This document shows positions 31,226 through 43,407 of a DNA stretch of 64,000 bases, piece by piece (position 1 is the first letter of the stretch; the number at the start of each line of letters is the position of its first letter). The translations under genes and the position numbers were made by a program. Where the stretch lies: assembly GCA_002794735.1 (NCBI GenBank), contig NBAZ01000008.1:248001-312000 (forward strand), given 5' to 3'. The stretch is from Pyrrhoderma lamaoense. Its lineage: Eukaryota; Basidiomycota; Agaricomycetes; Hymenochaetales; Hymenochaetaceae. Under the pieces are notes generated by a model. That model was not told the DNA's origin. It saw only the letters and a list, made by a program, of their open reading frames with translations, and made no database searches.

Positions 31226-31540
31226 ATTCAAGTAGTTTCTGCATGCGCACTCAGTATTTCTATATGTAGCCAATTAATATTATTATCTTCTATTTTCTGG
31301 ATTAAAGTCTTCTAAGCTTGATTCTACTTTGATGTGAGTATCTGACAGAGTCCAAATGGGAGAAAGATTGAATAAAACACCATTCAATGGCTCAATTGTT
31401 CAACTGGTGGATGGGTTCTAAATTTGTGCATAAGCATAACACATGCTCACACTAATTGATAACCTATGCATGTATGACTCTATTCAGATACACTCGCTGA
31501 GCGTTGCTTCAACTTTTCACTGCTTTTTCATATATTCTCA
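31226..31540. other. Spacer between rpt1 and the mitochondrial kinase
   Basis: About 315 bp of AT-rich sequence with no reading frame of note; it contains the rpt1 3' end and the kinase promoter. Confidence 0.4.
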
Positions 31541-33143
31541 ATGGCCTCACTTCGATGCCGTACATTCTTAAAGAGAAAAATAAACTCAGAGCTCCGCTTA
31601 TACTCGACGAGGAAACCACAGTTATTAAAATCAGTATCTCCCGAAGTATCCGCACTCGTTACGGAATTTCTCTCTCAGCCTCCTCGGCCTTTGACATTAA
31701 CCAATCTACTATCCTACGGGCAACCCCTTTCTCCTGAGTCACTACTTTCGTCTGCATCTTATGTTCTATCTGAGATACCTCGTCGCCTGGCCAGACGGAT
31801 CCGTGCTCTCGAAACTCTTCCTTTCATAGTCGGTACAAATCCATATGTCGCCCGCACTTTAGAAGCACACAGAAACAGCTTCGAATGGCTCGCAACATAC
31901 AAAGGCGTCAAAACCCTACAAGAGAACGATATCTTTGCCTCACAACTAGAAAACCTCGTCCAAAGTCATGCGAATGATATCCCAACAATGGCAAAAGGGT
32001 ATGTAAAGCGCCTTTTACATCTTCACTAATCCCTCGTATGTACTCGACAAATATACTTTATTCAAAGACAAAATTCCTTGAACACTGATGACATGTAACC
32101 AATATATTCTAGATTCCAAGAATGCGCAAGATACATGAGCTCAGATTCCATCAGCTCCTTTCTGGATTCAACCATTCATAATAGAATTGCAGTTCGGTTG
32201 ATAGCTGAACAGCATATCGCACTTTCACAAACTTACCATTCTGCAAAACGGCCAAAATTTCACGACGGCGTTGTGAACAAGTCATGTTCCCCACAAGAAA
32301 TGATAAAAGCATGTAGCCTATTTGTGGCTGAAATGTGTGAAGCAACTTTTGGTGTTCATCCTAACGTCAATATTGACGGAATCACGGACGCTACTTTTGC
32401 GTATGTTCTTGCTCGCATTCTTCCTTTACCTATAACAACTTAGCATTAATGATATAAACCCTTTTCCAGTTATGTTCCCGTCCACTTCCAATACATAATG
32501 ACGGAACTCCTAAAGAACGCTTTCAGGGCAACAGTCGAAAGACACTGGCGAAACTACGGAATGTCCTCAACAAAAGAACTAGCTCCCGTCTCAGTAACAA
32601 TCTCCCCTCCTTCATCACATCTCGCCATCCGAATAAGAGACGAAGGGGGCGGTATCTCACCCAAAGACATGCCTTACGTATTCTCATATGCATTTACCAC
32701 TGTAGGGAGAAACGCAGCTAAGGAAGACGGTATGGAAGGAGGACCTTATGCCGCACAACACGTCGGAGGTAGCGCAGCGATAGATGGTGGCATCAACGGG
32801 GAAGCAAGTAACGGCAATCTTTTTGGTGAGATAACACGCAAGGGGGTTCAAACCGGAATCGGTACATTGGCCGGTCTGGGATATGGTCTTCCAATGAGCA
32901 GGTTATATGCAAAGTAAGTATCAAATCGATACTGATGAATCCATTCATTCCCAATTTTGAATACTGTTATACTCTTCTTAGATACTTTGGAGGTTCACTA
33001 AACTTATATGCAATGGACGGAATAGGTATGCGCCTGCCTTTACTTTGATAAGAGATATCTTCTGACCAAGTCCAACCACTTTAGGTACTGATGCTGTAGT
33101 GAAACTGAGATGCTTAGATGGTGCAGAGGAATTGAAGTTCTGA
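31541..33143 (+). CDS. Mitochondrial PDH/BCKDH-type protein kinase
   Basis: Five exons (31541-31998, 32113-32400, 32470-32913, 32982-33025, 33085-33143) give 430 residues. The N terminus (MASLRCRTFLKRKINSEL...) is basic and lacks acids, like a mitochondrial presequence. The allosteric four-helix domain is followed by the GHKL ATP-binding fold: YIMTELLKNAFRATVE (N box), IRDEGGGISPKDM (G1), FTTVGRN, then GLGYGLPMSRLYAKYFGG (G2). The family phosphorylates the E1 subunit of pyruvate or branched-chain 2-oxoacid dehydrogenase and switches it off in the matrix. A Gly/Ala-rich insertion of about 40 residues sits between FTTVGRN and GYGLPM. Whether it is the PDH or BCKDH form (yeast Pkp1/Pkp2) cannot be settled by eye. 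Confidence 0.93.
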
Positions 33144-35736
33144 TTCCATGATCATACCGCAGTCAACATTCTATACTTTCATTCGTCCGCCGTTAGACAT
33201 CATCTCTCATAATAATCCAGTATCTATGTATTTCATAAACAGAGTTACGTGTTCGTAGACTAACACTACTGCTACTCAGTACACGGTCCTAGTCATTGGT
33301 CCAGGATGTTGGGATAAGAGTTACTTTGAATAATTGTAAAAATCTCTAAACTGTATATACTTATTCTTATTCACTCATACGTAGCAGTCCCTCGGTATCT
33401 CATCACTACTTCTACACGATTTAAGTCACAGTACACAAGGAACAAAACGCACACAAAGTGCATCAACAGTTTCCAAAAATTCTCCAAACGCAAGATGAAG
33501 TCCCCCCTCAGAAAGGAAGAGATTCTACTCGAACGTCTGAGCCCTGTTAAAAGGTTCGAATTTATAGAGCCCCCATTTATCAAAAAGGCTCTCCCCCGCT
33601 CAAAATGGTGTGGCTTCCCCGAAGACTTGACCATGAACGTTCACCAAATCTACTCCTGCTCCATCGTACTTCCTCAAAGTCATCAGGCTATCCGCGAGGA
33701 CCATCGTCAGACCATGATTTTTCCGCCACTCACCCCACCATAACCCCATCACCGTATCTGTCTAGCCCACAAATTCCCAAACCAGAAGATCATTTCAAGG
33801 AAAGCCCTATCAGCAGAAAAAAAAACCACACATTCCTATACCTATTCAAGCTCCTCAGCCCTCCCCACATTCAGAATAAGATTGCGTGACGTATTTCTGC
33901 TCGTATGCCAAACAAGAACTTTCCAAAAACCTAACTCAACCTTTCTAACGTCAACCATACAAAAGGAGGACTAAATCTAAAGACATCCGTATCATGGAAG
34001 AAAGCCAAAAAAAGGCACATCAATCAATTGCTAGAGTCAAGTCGCAATCTCGATCTGTAAGTGAGCTTGAGAAGTCTGGCCCTCAATGTAACCCAACCCG
34101 TAGGATAGCCACAACGTCACTACAGCAAAACGAAAAAGTTACAGAACTCTAAACAATGGTCAAAGCTTCCGAGGGAGATAGTACATTAGATTTAGCATAA
34201 CCCTTTTGCGCGCCTAACGATCATCAAGAGGTACAGATAAGAATACAGAAGTTTGACCGACTTGCTCGGAATTTGGAAATAGCATCAACACAAAAAATCC
34301 GAATGGGTTTGAACCATGTCTTCACTTGGATATAAGACAGTAGTCTGCATAGACTATCCCCGAAAAACTCATCCGGTATTGGTTAGAATTACAGCCAGGA
34401 AGCAAATTCGACGAGAGGGAAGATGAAATGAGTGGGAATAGAGGCTACTAGTTCACTACACAACCATGAGATCAGCCTTTCCGTTTATGAAAGGGCAGAT
34501 AGTTGAGGGTCGAAATATTAAGGGCTAAGAAAATGTTAAAGACGGAAAAACAGTCTCCTTTCCTTCACTATGAAATCGAAACAGGTCACCTCTCCGTTCG
34601 GCCAGATAAATTGTATGCCCCCATAAAACCTCTGTCGTTGGTATGCTTTTGGATACGTTAGCCAACGCTTCAGGACCTCTCTCAATACCAACAAGACCAG
34701 GCAAGTCCGGTCAAGGACACCATCTTGAAAAAGTAAAGAGGATCCTCGGTAATCCTGATGCACGAAAACATTACCGGGGTTCGAGTTACATCTTTTTACA
34801 GAAAAAACTCGGAAGGAGGTGGTCGCCGAAGCAACAGCGTTCATAGCATTATTGTATGTAGCCCGGCCCCATATATGGGACACGTAGTAAAGGACTCAAA
34901 GTATCTCTGAGTGACTACCGCCTGTACGTAAAACCTGCTCCCAACCAAAGACAACATCTGCTCTTCAATATCAATGTTTCTCTTTATACATATCCAGTCC
35001 TCTTAAATCAAGTCGAATTCATGTCATCCCGGAAATGCTTCCCCTTTCTACAAGATCGACATCTCCCCCTAGCCTTACACCACAAGAGTGAATTGAAAAG
35101 GGGTATTAGAGCTAGAGATCGGGGCCCCGAAGCATCTCGGACAGAATCCCGTGCGTCTAAAGATTCAAGAAAGAACTAGATCGGCTCTATCAAAAAAGCG
35201 AGTAAACAATTTGACACTTTCCGGAAGTGCAGTCGTCGTCTCAATGATTGATCCTCGCAAACAGAAAATAACGGCGTCTATCACACGAAGCAATAAACTG
35301 CACAAAAATATACCAGAGTACGAAAGAAAAACGACGGGCAAAGAGATAATGGCAAGAACACTCAGATGTTAGTGTTAGGTGTCTACTCCACGTTAGGTAC
35401 ACGGAGCTATTGTCAACGGTGGTAGAAGTTTTGGGGGTCGCAAGATACAATTCTGGGTTCCTGGAGCGTTGTAGGACACCAAGAGGATGACAGCTGAATC
35501 AAGATCATCTTGGAAGTTGAGAGATGTTGGTCAAAAGACAAGACGCGTCTGTGGCTAAACGCTTGGTCTTTGAACCAAACGCGCGTTTGTACACGTATAA
35601 CGTAATCAACCAATTGAATAAATTTATATATTTATAATTTAATATCATAATAACTTGTATTTGTAATTAAAGAATTGTAAATACAAAGACAAGTGACGCG
35701 TGAGTCTTGTTGCGTGTAAGTTTTCTTTCACTCCAA
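33144..35736. other. 2.6-kb region without recognisable gene
   Basis: Only short, unconvincing frames occur on both strands (for example near 33495-33743 and 34536-34883). None shows a conserved domain, exon chain or codon pattern like the neighbours. The sequence is not simple repeat. It could hold a decayed gene, a long non-coding RNA or decayed transposon DNA; I see nothing decisive. Confidence 0.5.
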
Positions 35737-35820
35737 GGAAGTATGATCGAGTGGTCTAAGATGTCAGATTTAAGTCCTGATGGCAGTTATGCCGCGTGGG
35801 TTCGAACCCCACTACTTCCA
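35737..35820 (+). tRNA. tRNA-Leu (anticodon UAA)
   Basis: An 84-nt cloverleaf. The acceptor stem GGAAGTA pairs perfectly with TACTTCC and is followed by discriminator A. The D arm is ATC/GAT around GAGTGG. The anticodon loop is TTTAAGT, giving UAA. A long variable arm (GGCA/TGCC) marks a class II tRNA, and the T arm is GTGGG-TTCGAAC-CCCAC. Class II form, A73 and UAA together indicate leucine. Internal A and B boxes are present. The last anticodon-stem pair (A31-C39) looks mismatched. No intron is present. Confidence 0.93.
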
Positions 35821-35830
35821 TTCTTTTTTC
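35821..35830 (+). terminator. RNA polymerase III terminator
   Basis: A T-rich run (TTCTTTTTTC) directly follows the mature 3' end of the tRNA, the usual Pol III stop signal. Confidence 0.8.
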
Positions 35831-36344
35831 TCTCTCCCCTCCTCCCTCTTTAATTTCAATTACAATCTGATAAAAACAACGATAACGAAATCCCTTAGAT
35901 CCATGAAATTATGTATGAGTCATAATTGTATTGATAACTGTTACGGTAATCACCCTTTTCAGCCGTTAACGCAGTACTCGAAATATGTACTGTTAACCAT
36001 CTCCTTCTCACAAAAGGACCAATATACACGGGTTCGTTACGATGAGCACACATATTAGGAGAATATACATTTCACATTTATTCATATACGTAAGGGTATA
36101 AAATTGACTCATTTCCATACACACTAAATTAGGTAGAATAAAGTATCGCTAATAGTAAATCACAAAGACTATAGTTACATGTACTTGTACTTGTATAAGT
36201 TTATTAACACAAAGAAAAGGAAATCCCCAATGAAAGCGAAAAGGGAGAGAGAAAGAGAGAAAAAAGGGGGGGGGTGTAGGAAAATATGAAATGCGCGTCT
36301 AGGGGATGATAGCTATTGTCGTATTATAATATATGGATCCCATT
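35831..36344. other. Spacer with a nine-base G run
   Basis: No gene seen. A purine-rich stretch at 36235-36274 (GAGA words followed by G9 at 36266-36274) lies just beyond the 3' end of the Met30-like gene. Confidence 0.4.
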
Positions 36345-38775
36345 TCAACACCCGGCTTCCGCAAAGTTCCAAATCCGTATGTCTCCATCATCGCTCCCAG
36401 AGACAATTTTATCATCTCCAAGGGCTAAACAGGTCACTGCCCCTCTGTGTCCAACTAGTGTAGCCATGCATCGATTCTCCTCACGAACCCAAACCTATGT
36501 GATAAAGAAGAATACGACGTCAGCCACAAGTCACCTAAAAATAGTAAACAAAAGAAAAGATGTTACAAACCTTGATTGTTCGGTCGTGACTAGCACTCGC
36601 AAGACGTAACTTATCACACGCAACAGACCAGATACCTTCGATATGACCAAACAATGTAGTCATAGACTTCCCAGTATCAACATCCCAAACACGTATTGTG
36701 TTATCTAAGCTTCCGGAGATAAGCACAGGCTTAACCTTTCGCTTTTTGTTAGATGGACTTGATGAGCGACGACCAGAAGTAGGCCGGGATGAAGATGAAG
36801 GAGCATGAGGGAAAGCCTGAGCCGCTGGGGCACTGTTAGATGAAGAGCGATAAGCATATGGATCAAAGCCTGCAGGTGGTACGTAAGCAGAAGAATCAAA
36901 GCCAGGATGGTCAGGAGGGGGAGGAGAAGGCATAGAAACTGAAGCCGGAGCAAACCCAGGGAATCCAGACATCAAGTTTGAGCGCGGATCGCGGAACGAG
37001 TGATGAGGCTTTTTAGGATCATTCTCGTCCTCACAGATATAATCATAAACAAGCTTGATACTCTGAACCTGACCAACATGTCCTGAAAAAGTTCGAATAC
37101 TGGTACGAGTAACCAGGTCCCATAACATAATCGTACCATCATCAGATCCAGAAAATAACATCTTTCCTGGGTCAATGGTGGGCAGTGTACCCTGTGCACT
37201 AGTCGAAGGTGACTCAATAGGGGATTGCTGACAAGTACTACTTTCAGAGTTGAGAGTGGAATCCCACAGTTGCACAGAATTAACCCAGTCACGATGTCCT
37301 CGGAGAGTGAAACATTCCCCAGTCCGGAAATTCCAAATCTTGATAGTCCTATCGACCGAGCCACTCGCTAAGACATTTGAGTCAAAATTAAGACAAACAA
37401 CGCCATCGCTATGCCCTTCAAGAATTCGTATACATTTCCCAGTACGCCAATTCCACACTCGCATAGTATGATCCATACTTCCCGTAATCAGTTTTGCCTC
37501 ATCAAACTGTAACGCCCGAACAGCGCGTGAATGTCCATTTAGACAGCGTATCTCAGTCCCGGTTTCTAAATTCCAAACACGGGCGGTGCGATCGTAAGAT
37601 CCTGTAATGAGGACAGGGAAAGAAGGATGATGCAAGGTTTCGCTGAATTGCAGACACATAACGCCATCCACGTGCCCTTTTAGCGTACGCACAGTACATC
37701 GGGCCCGCCTCCAATTGCGTTCAATAGTCAAACGCTCGCTATATACATCTTTCCAAGGACGGGTAATCATCCTAGGCGGTGGTGGAGGCGGTGAAAGCGT
37801 TTCTGTAACAATTGGGGTATTACTACCTGAGGCTTGCATAGACATATCTTGCAAATCATTGATCGGGACATCCGATGATTCTGAGCGTATGCGCTTGACC
37901 GGCCGATGACCATTTGACGCACATTTGGCATCATAGTCCTCCAAATCACGTTTAAAGAAAGAAGCTATTGAACCTTCTGGAGGCGGAGATAAAGGTGCCT
38001 TCACTTTTCTTTTTCGTTCCAATACAGGTAAACCCCAACCACACTGATGACATTTCTGACCAATATGCTGCTCACAAATTCCACGCCAAAGCACGTCATC
38101 GTTCGCTAGTGCGGACCATGACTTACTCACTTGAGCAGCTCGACAGAGTGAGATAGCATCTAGATGACCAAGTATCTTGAATGATACCTCTCGAGGGAGA
38201 CTGAGAAGGGGTCAAGACAAGTGCTGATTTTCAGTTGTTCAGAGAGCATTGAGAGTTGTGAGAAGCAACACATTGTGAGGAGCCCTTTAAGTATGATTTC
38301 CCTCCTCGGATGCGGCGACGAACTGAAATTAGACCATATTGTACTAACCACTTCTCTGTCCTCTAGTGATAACATATCAAGAGACTACGCGCCGTGGTAT
38401 TAGACAAGGTGATCCCAAAGAGAAAGATCAACACTGATTACTTACCTGTTGTATTTTCAAGTTTATTCCCTCATCTGCCATTCTCTGATGTCTGACACAC
38501 AACTTTCGAGCGGGCGGTTGAGGTTGAGGCTTAGGTTCGACTTGTCTTTGATCAAGAGTAGTCTGAGACGATGAAGGGGTTGATGAACTCGTGTCATCAT
38601 GTACTTCCTCAGGAGTGACGATTTCAAAAGACGACATGGCAACATCTTCATGAGGGGGCGAAGGTAGAGGAGAAGGAGACCTCGAACTTCTGGGTAAACG
38701 AAGTAAACGAGGAGTTGGAAGAGTGTCGCATGAGTAGTTTGTTTGTTCAGGTAACGTTATTGGGTTTAAGTCCAT
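36345..38775 (-). CDS. met30: F-box/WD40 protein Met30/SconB
   Basis: The start is MDLNPITLPEQTNYSCD at 38775. After a Pro/Ser-rich leader and KLCVRHQRMADEGINLKIQ comes the family-specific segment QLSMLSEQLKISTCLDPFSV. The F-box reads ILGHLDAISLCRAAQVSKSWSAL, followed by the Cys-rich CHQCGWGLPVLERKR. Seven WD40 repeats follow (for example LITGSYDRTARVWNLETG and LASGSVDRTIKIWNFRTG), and the chain ends FAEAGC. This is the substrate receptor of SCF(Met30), which controls sulphur-assimilation transcription factors and the cell cycle. A low-complexity insert of about 90 residues separates WD repeats five and six. The upstream part of the longest frame has no ATG, so 38775 was taken as start. Confidence 0.93.
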
Positions 38776-39237
38776 TGTTGACCGAGGGGGTATCTCGTGA
38801 GCAAGGGAGAAGAAAGTGCTCAAAGGGCCAAATTTATAGGTCAGACTTGGACCAGGGCCATAAGCTGAGATGATGCTTGAAGCACTCAGGATGATGAAAC
38901 AATGAGCACGCGATTGACGTCCATAACTGGCAGCAGTTTCTCACACTGCATGTGTATATGATATATTGATATATAATATACGCATACACACAGATACCCG
39001 AATAGGGAAGTTTAAACTATGACTAAGAACACGACAAATAAACGCACAATTCAGTCGAAAAGTAAACAGTAACAAACATCCCTCCACGACACAAGTCAAG
39101 TGAGTCCCTGTGATGGAGAAGAATCAAGGCGCACTCGTCCTGCGGGCTATCGATACACACAATAATACGAGACAACAACACTCCCCCTTTGTCACCTATC
39201 GGCCACTACACCCCAAAACCACAACCTTACCTACCTA
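38776..39237. other. Spacer: met30 promoter and gsk3 3' end
   Basis: About 460 bp of AT-rich sequence including a TATA-rich stretch at 38948-38982. It carries the promoter of the Met30-like gene and the 3' untranslated part of the GSK3 gene. No reading frame is supported. Confidence 0.4.
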
Positions 39238-41011
39238 CTAATCTAATGTGATCCGTAACTGCTCCAGTGGTATCGGTACAAAGCTGTCCAACGAGATACC
39301 TCGTGAACTCAGTTCACTCTCGCAATGAGCAGGCACCAATTGCCGGTTAAGATCGGGCCTTATCGAAAGCTCTGTTCAAATAAAGGAGCATATTAAGTAA
39401 TCAGGTTACGTAGTCAACAACAATGAAATTAAAAAAAATTAGATACTAACCCTCTCTTGTAAAGTCAAATAGCCTTGGAAGCTCCTTCTGGTTTGGCATG
39501 CGTTTTCCTTCCTCACGGAGTTCATCGAACAATGGGTGACACATGGCCTCGATGGCACTAAGACGAGCTTCTGGGGTGTATTCCAAAAGCTTTGCGACTA
39601 AATCAATCGCTTCAGGTGATGTTCGAGGACGGAAGACCTAAATTCAAATTCAAATTCAATACATATCACATCAATTTTACCGGATCAACACACAAGAAAA
39701 AGTGCATTATAAAGTAAATATTTTAGAAACTTACCTTCTGGAATGGATGCGGCTTGATTTGTGGAAATTTGTGTTCCATGTAATTTGGGTTCATCGTCTT
39801 GATCTGTTCCCTTGTTGGCGTACCGAGTACCTTGATGATCTCTACGAGTTGATCGATGCCACTCTCGCCTGGGAAAAGTGGTTGACCGAGCATAAGCTCC
39901 GCCATGACACAGCCAGTGGACCAGATATCTACCAAAAACAGGTGATAGATCAGAAAAAAAAGAAGAAAATTGTACTAGATGTCCTTCTTTTTTTGGAAGA
40001 AAAACTAATTATAAGGATATGAGGACTAGTATAGACTTACCAATATTAGTGGTATAATTGGTTGCTCCGAAAATAAGTTCCGGTGCACGATAGTAACGAG
40101 AACAGATATAAGAAACGTTGGGTTCGCCTGCGACGAGGATCTTAGCCGATCCAAAATCACAGAGTTTGAGAACCCCGGTTGAGGGATTGAGAAGTAAGTT
40201 CTGGGTTTGATGTCGCGATGGCAAATTCCAACGGAGTGAATGTATGCCAAAGAGCGTAAGAGTTGGTACATGTACAATTTAATTTGGAGGATGGGCATGG
40301 ATTGTTTCAGTTTTACATAGTGCCGTGAAGCACGATAGACTGTTTCGGGGACATATTCAAGTACAAGATTTAAGAAGAGTTCGTCCTTCTGATAATTATG
40401 TGTGGGAGAGAGAGATGATAAGATTAGAGACAAAAAGACAAAAAAAGGGATCGACGATGTGGAAAGCAGTCGTTCATACCTTTTCTCCATTTGTATAGAA
40501 ATAAGTTTTGAGGTCTACAACATTCGGATGGGATACGAGTTTCATTATCTGAAGCTCACGGTTCTATGAGGATAGCCATTAGCACGAAGAAGAAGAAGAA
40601 GACGGGAGAGACGGCAAGGATAAGGAGTTGGGATAGAAGCAATACTGTTGACTATATAGGGTAGGAAGGACGCGGGATTGAACGAGGTGACATACCTTGA
40701 AGCGTTTGTCCTGAAGGACCTTCTTGATGGCAATATCTTCACCTTCCTTTCCGCCTGATACTACCTTTGCCTGAAAGACGACACCAAAAGAGCCGTTTCC
40801 GATTATTTTGGTATTTGTGTATGCAAAGTCGACGGGTTCACCCGTCTTTCCATCTTGGGCGGAGACCTTTACGATTTTGTGAGGGTCATCGATGGCTATT
40901 GAATGGGATTAATGAGGTAGTAAGCAATATGAGGAAATGAATTAAAAGAAGGAAGAGAGAAAGGAGCGTACGAGAAAGTTTTACGCCGTTTATTGGACCG
41001 TGGTTTGCCAT
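39238..41011 (-). CDS. gsk3: Glycogen synthase kinase 3 (Shaggy-type)
   Basis: The start is [13 protein letters not shown] at 41011 and the stop is at 39238. The sequence continues [38 protein letters not shown] and [13 protein letters not shown], then [19 protein letters not shown] and the GSK3 activation loop [19 protein letters not shown] with its regulatory Tyr. After that come [20 protein letters not shown] and [19 protein letters not shown]. The C terminus ends [11 protein letters not shown]3 is a constitutively active Ser/Thr kinase acting on primed substrates in glycogen, stress and mating signalling. At least six introns break it, and every conserved block is in order. It lies head-to-tail with Met30. 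Confidence 0.96.
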
Positions 41012-41799
41012 GATGTTTAGAGGACTGTAAGTGTACGCGTGGGGTTAGGGTCTTGACGGAGAGGACAGCCAAGCGTGAAGCTGGGCTGTGGGAGGCAGAA
41101 GATGACCAAAAATGAGGATGATAAATAGGATGGAGGAGGAGTCGAGCGTTGAGATGGTTGTTTTGAGGAGCAGTAGCAAGGGGAGAAGGAAGGATTAAGA
41201 GATGATGGAGAAGAGAAAGCGCAGAGGTCACCTGCTCACTCGCTCTCTCTCACACTACACCACTGCCAGAAAGGGATCGCCCTCCCCGAGCGTTCAATCC
41301 CCGCGACAAGTCCAGATTTAAGATTATCTCTGCACCCCCCTTCCTCATTTTGGATCACAAGTAATAAATAAATAAAGTAAAAGAGAAATCAGACGAGTAG
41401 TCGACTGCCATCGAGTAGCATCGACTGTTCACTGTGGACTGGCAAGAATAATCATTGTATCAAAGGTCTTCTCTAATCGCCCCGGTTTTACCCCTGATCA
41501 AGGTCCTCAACGCGTAATATTAATTAACATCACAACATATCTTCGAGGGAGCCTGTACGCATACATGCATACATCCACCGCCAGCATCCACAGTATCCAT
41601 ACTCTACTCTCGAGGCTGTCTCTCGCCACAAACCTCTGATATGATGCTGATGATGATGGCCTCGTTACCCCCGACGAGCAACCTCTGCGGCAGTGCTCCC
41701 CTCTCTCCTCGCCTTTTAGTCTTGGCCTTCGCACGCGCCCATATTAAAAAAAATGAGCACCTCTTTTTTATGCGCCCTTCTTTAGTCCGATTTTTGGCA
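41012..41799. other. Intergenic region upstream of gsk3
   Basis: Divergent spacer of gsk3 and the PEBP-like gene. Short frames on both strands lack any recognisable feature. The part next to gsk3 is CT-rich on the coding strand. Confidence 0.4.
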
Positions 41800-41880
41800 T
41801 CAAACCCCCTCCTCTTTCCTTCACTCTTCCACCTCTTTATATCTAGATACCACCACTAGTATAGGATAGATCAAACTACA
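41800..41880 (+). promoter_or_regulatory. CT-rich core promoter with TATA-like box
   Basis: A pyrimidine-rich block (CCCCTCCTCTTTCC...) is followed by TTTATATC at about 41836-41843, some 40 bp before the ATG at 41881. Pyrimidine-rich tracts near the start site are typical of strongly expressed fungal genes. Position and composition only; no transcript evidence. Confidence 0.4.
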
Positions 41881-43023
41881 ATGTTCAAGTCATTCGTTCT
41901 TCTTTCAGCCGTGACCCTCGCACTCGCTCAGAGCTCTAATACAGCTCTCGAGATTGAGGCTATTCAAGCCCACTTTACCAATGCCGGACTCGTTCCTGAC
42001 CTTCTCTCCACGTTCGATCCTTCCGCTCTTATGTCTGTCTCTTTCGATGGAAACACTATCCAACCGGTCAAGCCTTCACTGACAAAGACCGTACGTTCAC
42101 CCGCCCTCACTTCCTCACCCCATGCCCAAACTAACTCGCAACCAAACTCGTTCCTTTCGCAGAGGTCGCATCAACACCCTCAGTCACAATCACCCCAGCA
42201 AACTCAAGCGTCTCCCTCGGTGACACATTCACAATTTGCATGGTAGACGCAGACATAGTTGGTACAGACCAAAGCAACGGAGAAACTCGTCACTGGCTTC
42301 TCAACGGCGTCACTCTCTCAAACTCAACGAGCGGTGATAACGAGACCGTGTCCAATTCATCTGCTACTGCAATAACCGATTACGCCGGTCCTGGTCCCGC
42401 TGAAGGAAGCGGTGCACATCGGTACGTTAAATAGACAACAGACATAAATCTTCTATAAGAATGTAATTGGCTTTAAACGAACGTCTGGTTGCCATTGGCG
42501 TTATTATATTCGCTAGCCCAATGCATATTGATTACACGCATACACATACAATACGTATATCATACTCTACATACATCACATTCTCAACCCACATCCTATC
42601 ACTCATCACCTTAAATTAAAATCAAACTAACGTACGCCCATTCTCTAGCTACGTCATCCTTCTCTACACCCAACCATCCTCCTTCACCCCTCCCTCCGAC
42701 CTCTCAACAAACGTAGGCGTATCCACCTTCTCCCTCTCCCAATACGTCCAATCCACAGGTCTCCAGGGCCAGTAGCCGGGATGTACTTCACAGTAGAGAT
42801 CGGAACTGCTACCGCATCCGTATCGGCCACTTCCGCCGTAGTGACTTCTACTCTCCCCGTCCCTTCTTCTTCTGCCACCAATGGTGCCAGTGGGTCAGCA
42901 ACGGAGAGCTCGGACGCTGCTAACGCTACCAGTGGAGCTTCTTCCATCTTTTTATCTCATGCCTCCAACCCTTATCTCCACGCACTCACTTCCTCTATCT
43001 TGGCCGTCTTCGCATTTGCTTAA
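41881..43023 (+). CDS. Secreted, probably GPI-anchored PEBP-like protein
   Basis: Exons are 41881-42090, 42165-42421 and 42649 onward; the second intron is unusually long at 227 nt. MFKSFVLLSAVTLALAQ is a signal peptide. The phosphatidylethanolamine-binding-protein fold shows FTICMVDADIVG, GETRHWLLNGV, YAGPGP and GSGAHRYVILLYTQP. A Ser/Thr/Ala-rich stalk and a hydrophobic end (SILAVFAFA) look like a GPI signal. PEBPs bind phospholipids or inhibit carboxypeptidases; the role here is unknown. Near 42770 the frame from exon 3 meets TAG, while the stalk lies in another frame (from VAGMYFTVEIG). One base missing from the GGG run at about 42766-42768 would join them. The exon 2 acceptor is the second AG; using the first leads to another frame. 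Confidence 0.85.
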
Positions 43024-43407
43024 GGGGTGAAAGAGAAGGGCGGGTTAGTGTTTGTGCCCTCATACTTCCCTTTTCGAGGCACAATGCCTTCGTTTCTCGT
43101 CATACAATAGCGTATAAGTATAAATAGTAGTATCAGTACGGGAAAACTATTGATAGCAAACAGCTCTTTCATGGACTTTATACACATTCTTATTATATTA
43201 AAGTATATCCTTAATCGATAGCAATTACACACACAAAAAAAAGATGGGGCGTTGTTGTCACAGAACAAGAAAGAAGTAAAGATTAGACTCTTCTGCTAAC
43301 CCCCCCCCCCGGGTGAATACATATAATCAAAGGGAGATTGAGAGATTGAAAGAGATTGATAAGTTCCCGAGGAAATGCTACTAAGTCCCAAAAATACGAT
43401 ACGTATT
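43024..43407. other. 3' spacer with an 11-base C run
   Basis: Convergent 3' ends of the PEBP-like and RBM5-like genes. A C11 homopolymer lies at 43300-43310. No gene seen. Confidence 0.5.

Noticed and set aside
33495..33889. Two overlapping plus-strand frames in the 2.6-kb empty region
   Set aside because: Low-complexity Pro/Ser composition, no exon chain and no recognisable domain; insufficient to call a gene.
34536..34883. Minus-strand frame of about 115 codons
   Set aside because: No conserved motif and no plausible flanking exons; length is within chance for this composition.
41881..42246. Uninterrupted frame of 121 codons at the start of the PEBP-like gene
   Set aside because: It reads through intron 1 and gives a Gln/Ser-rich tail; splicing recovers the conserved PEBP core.
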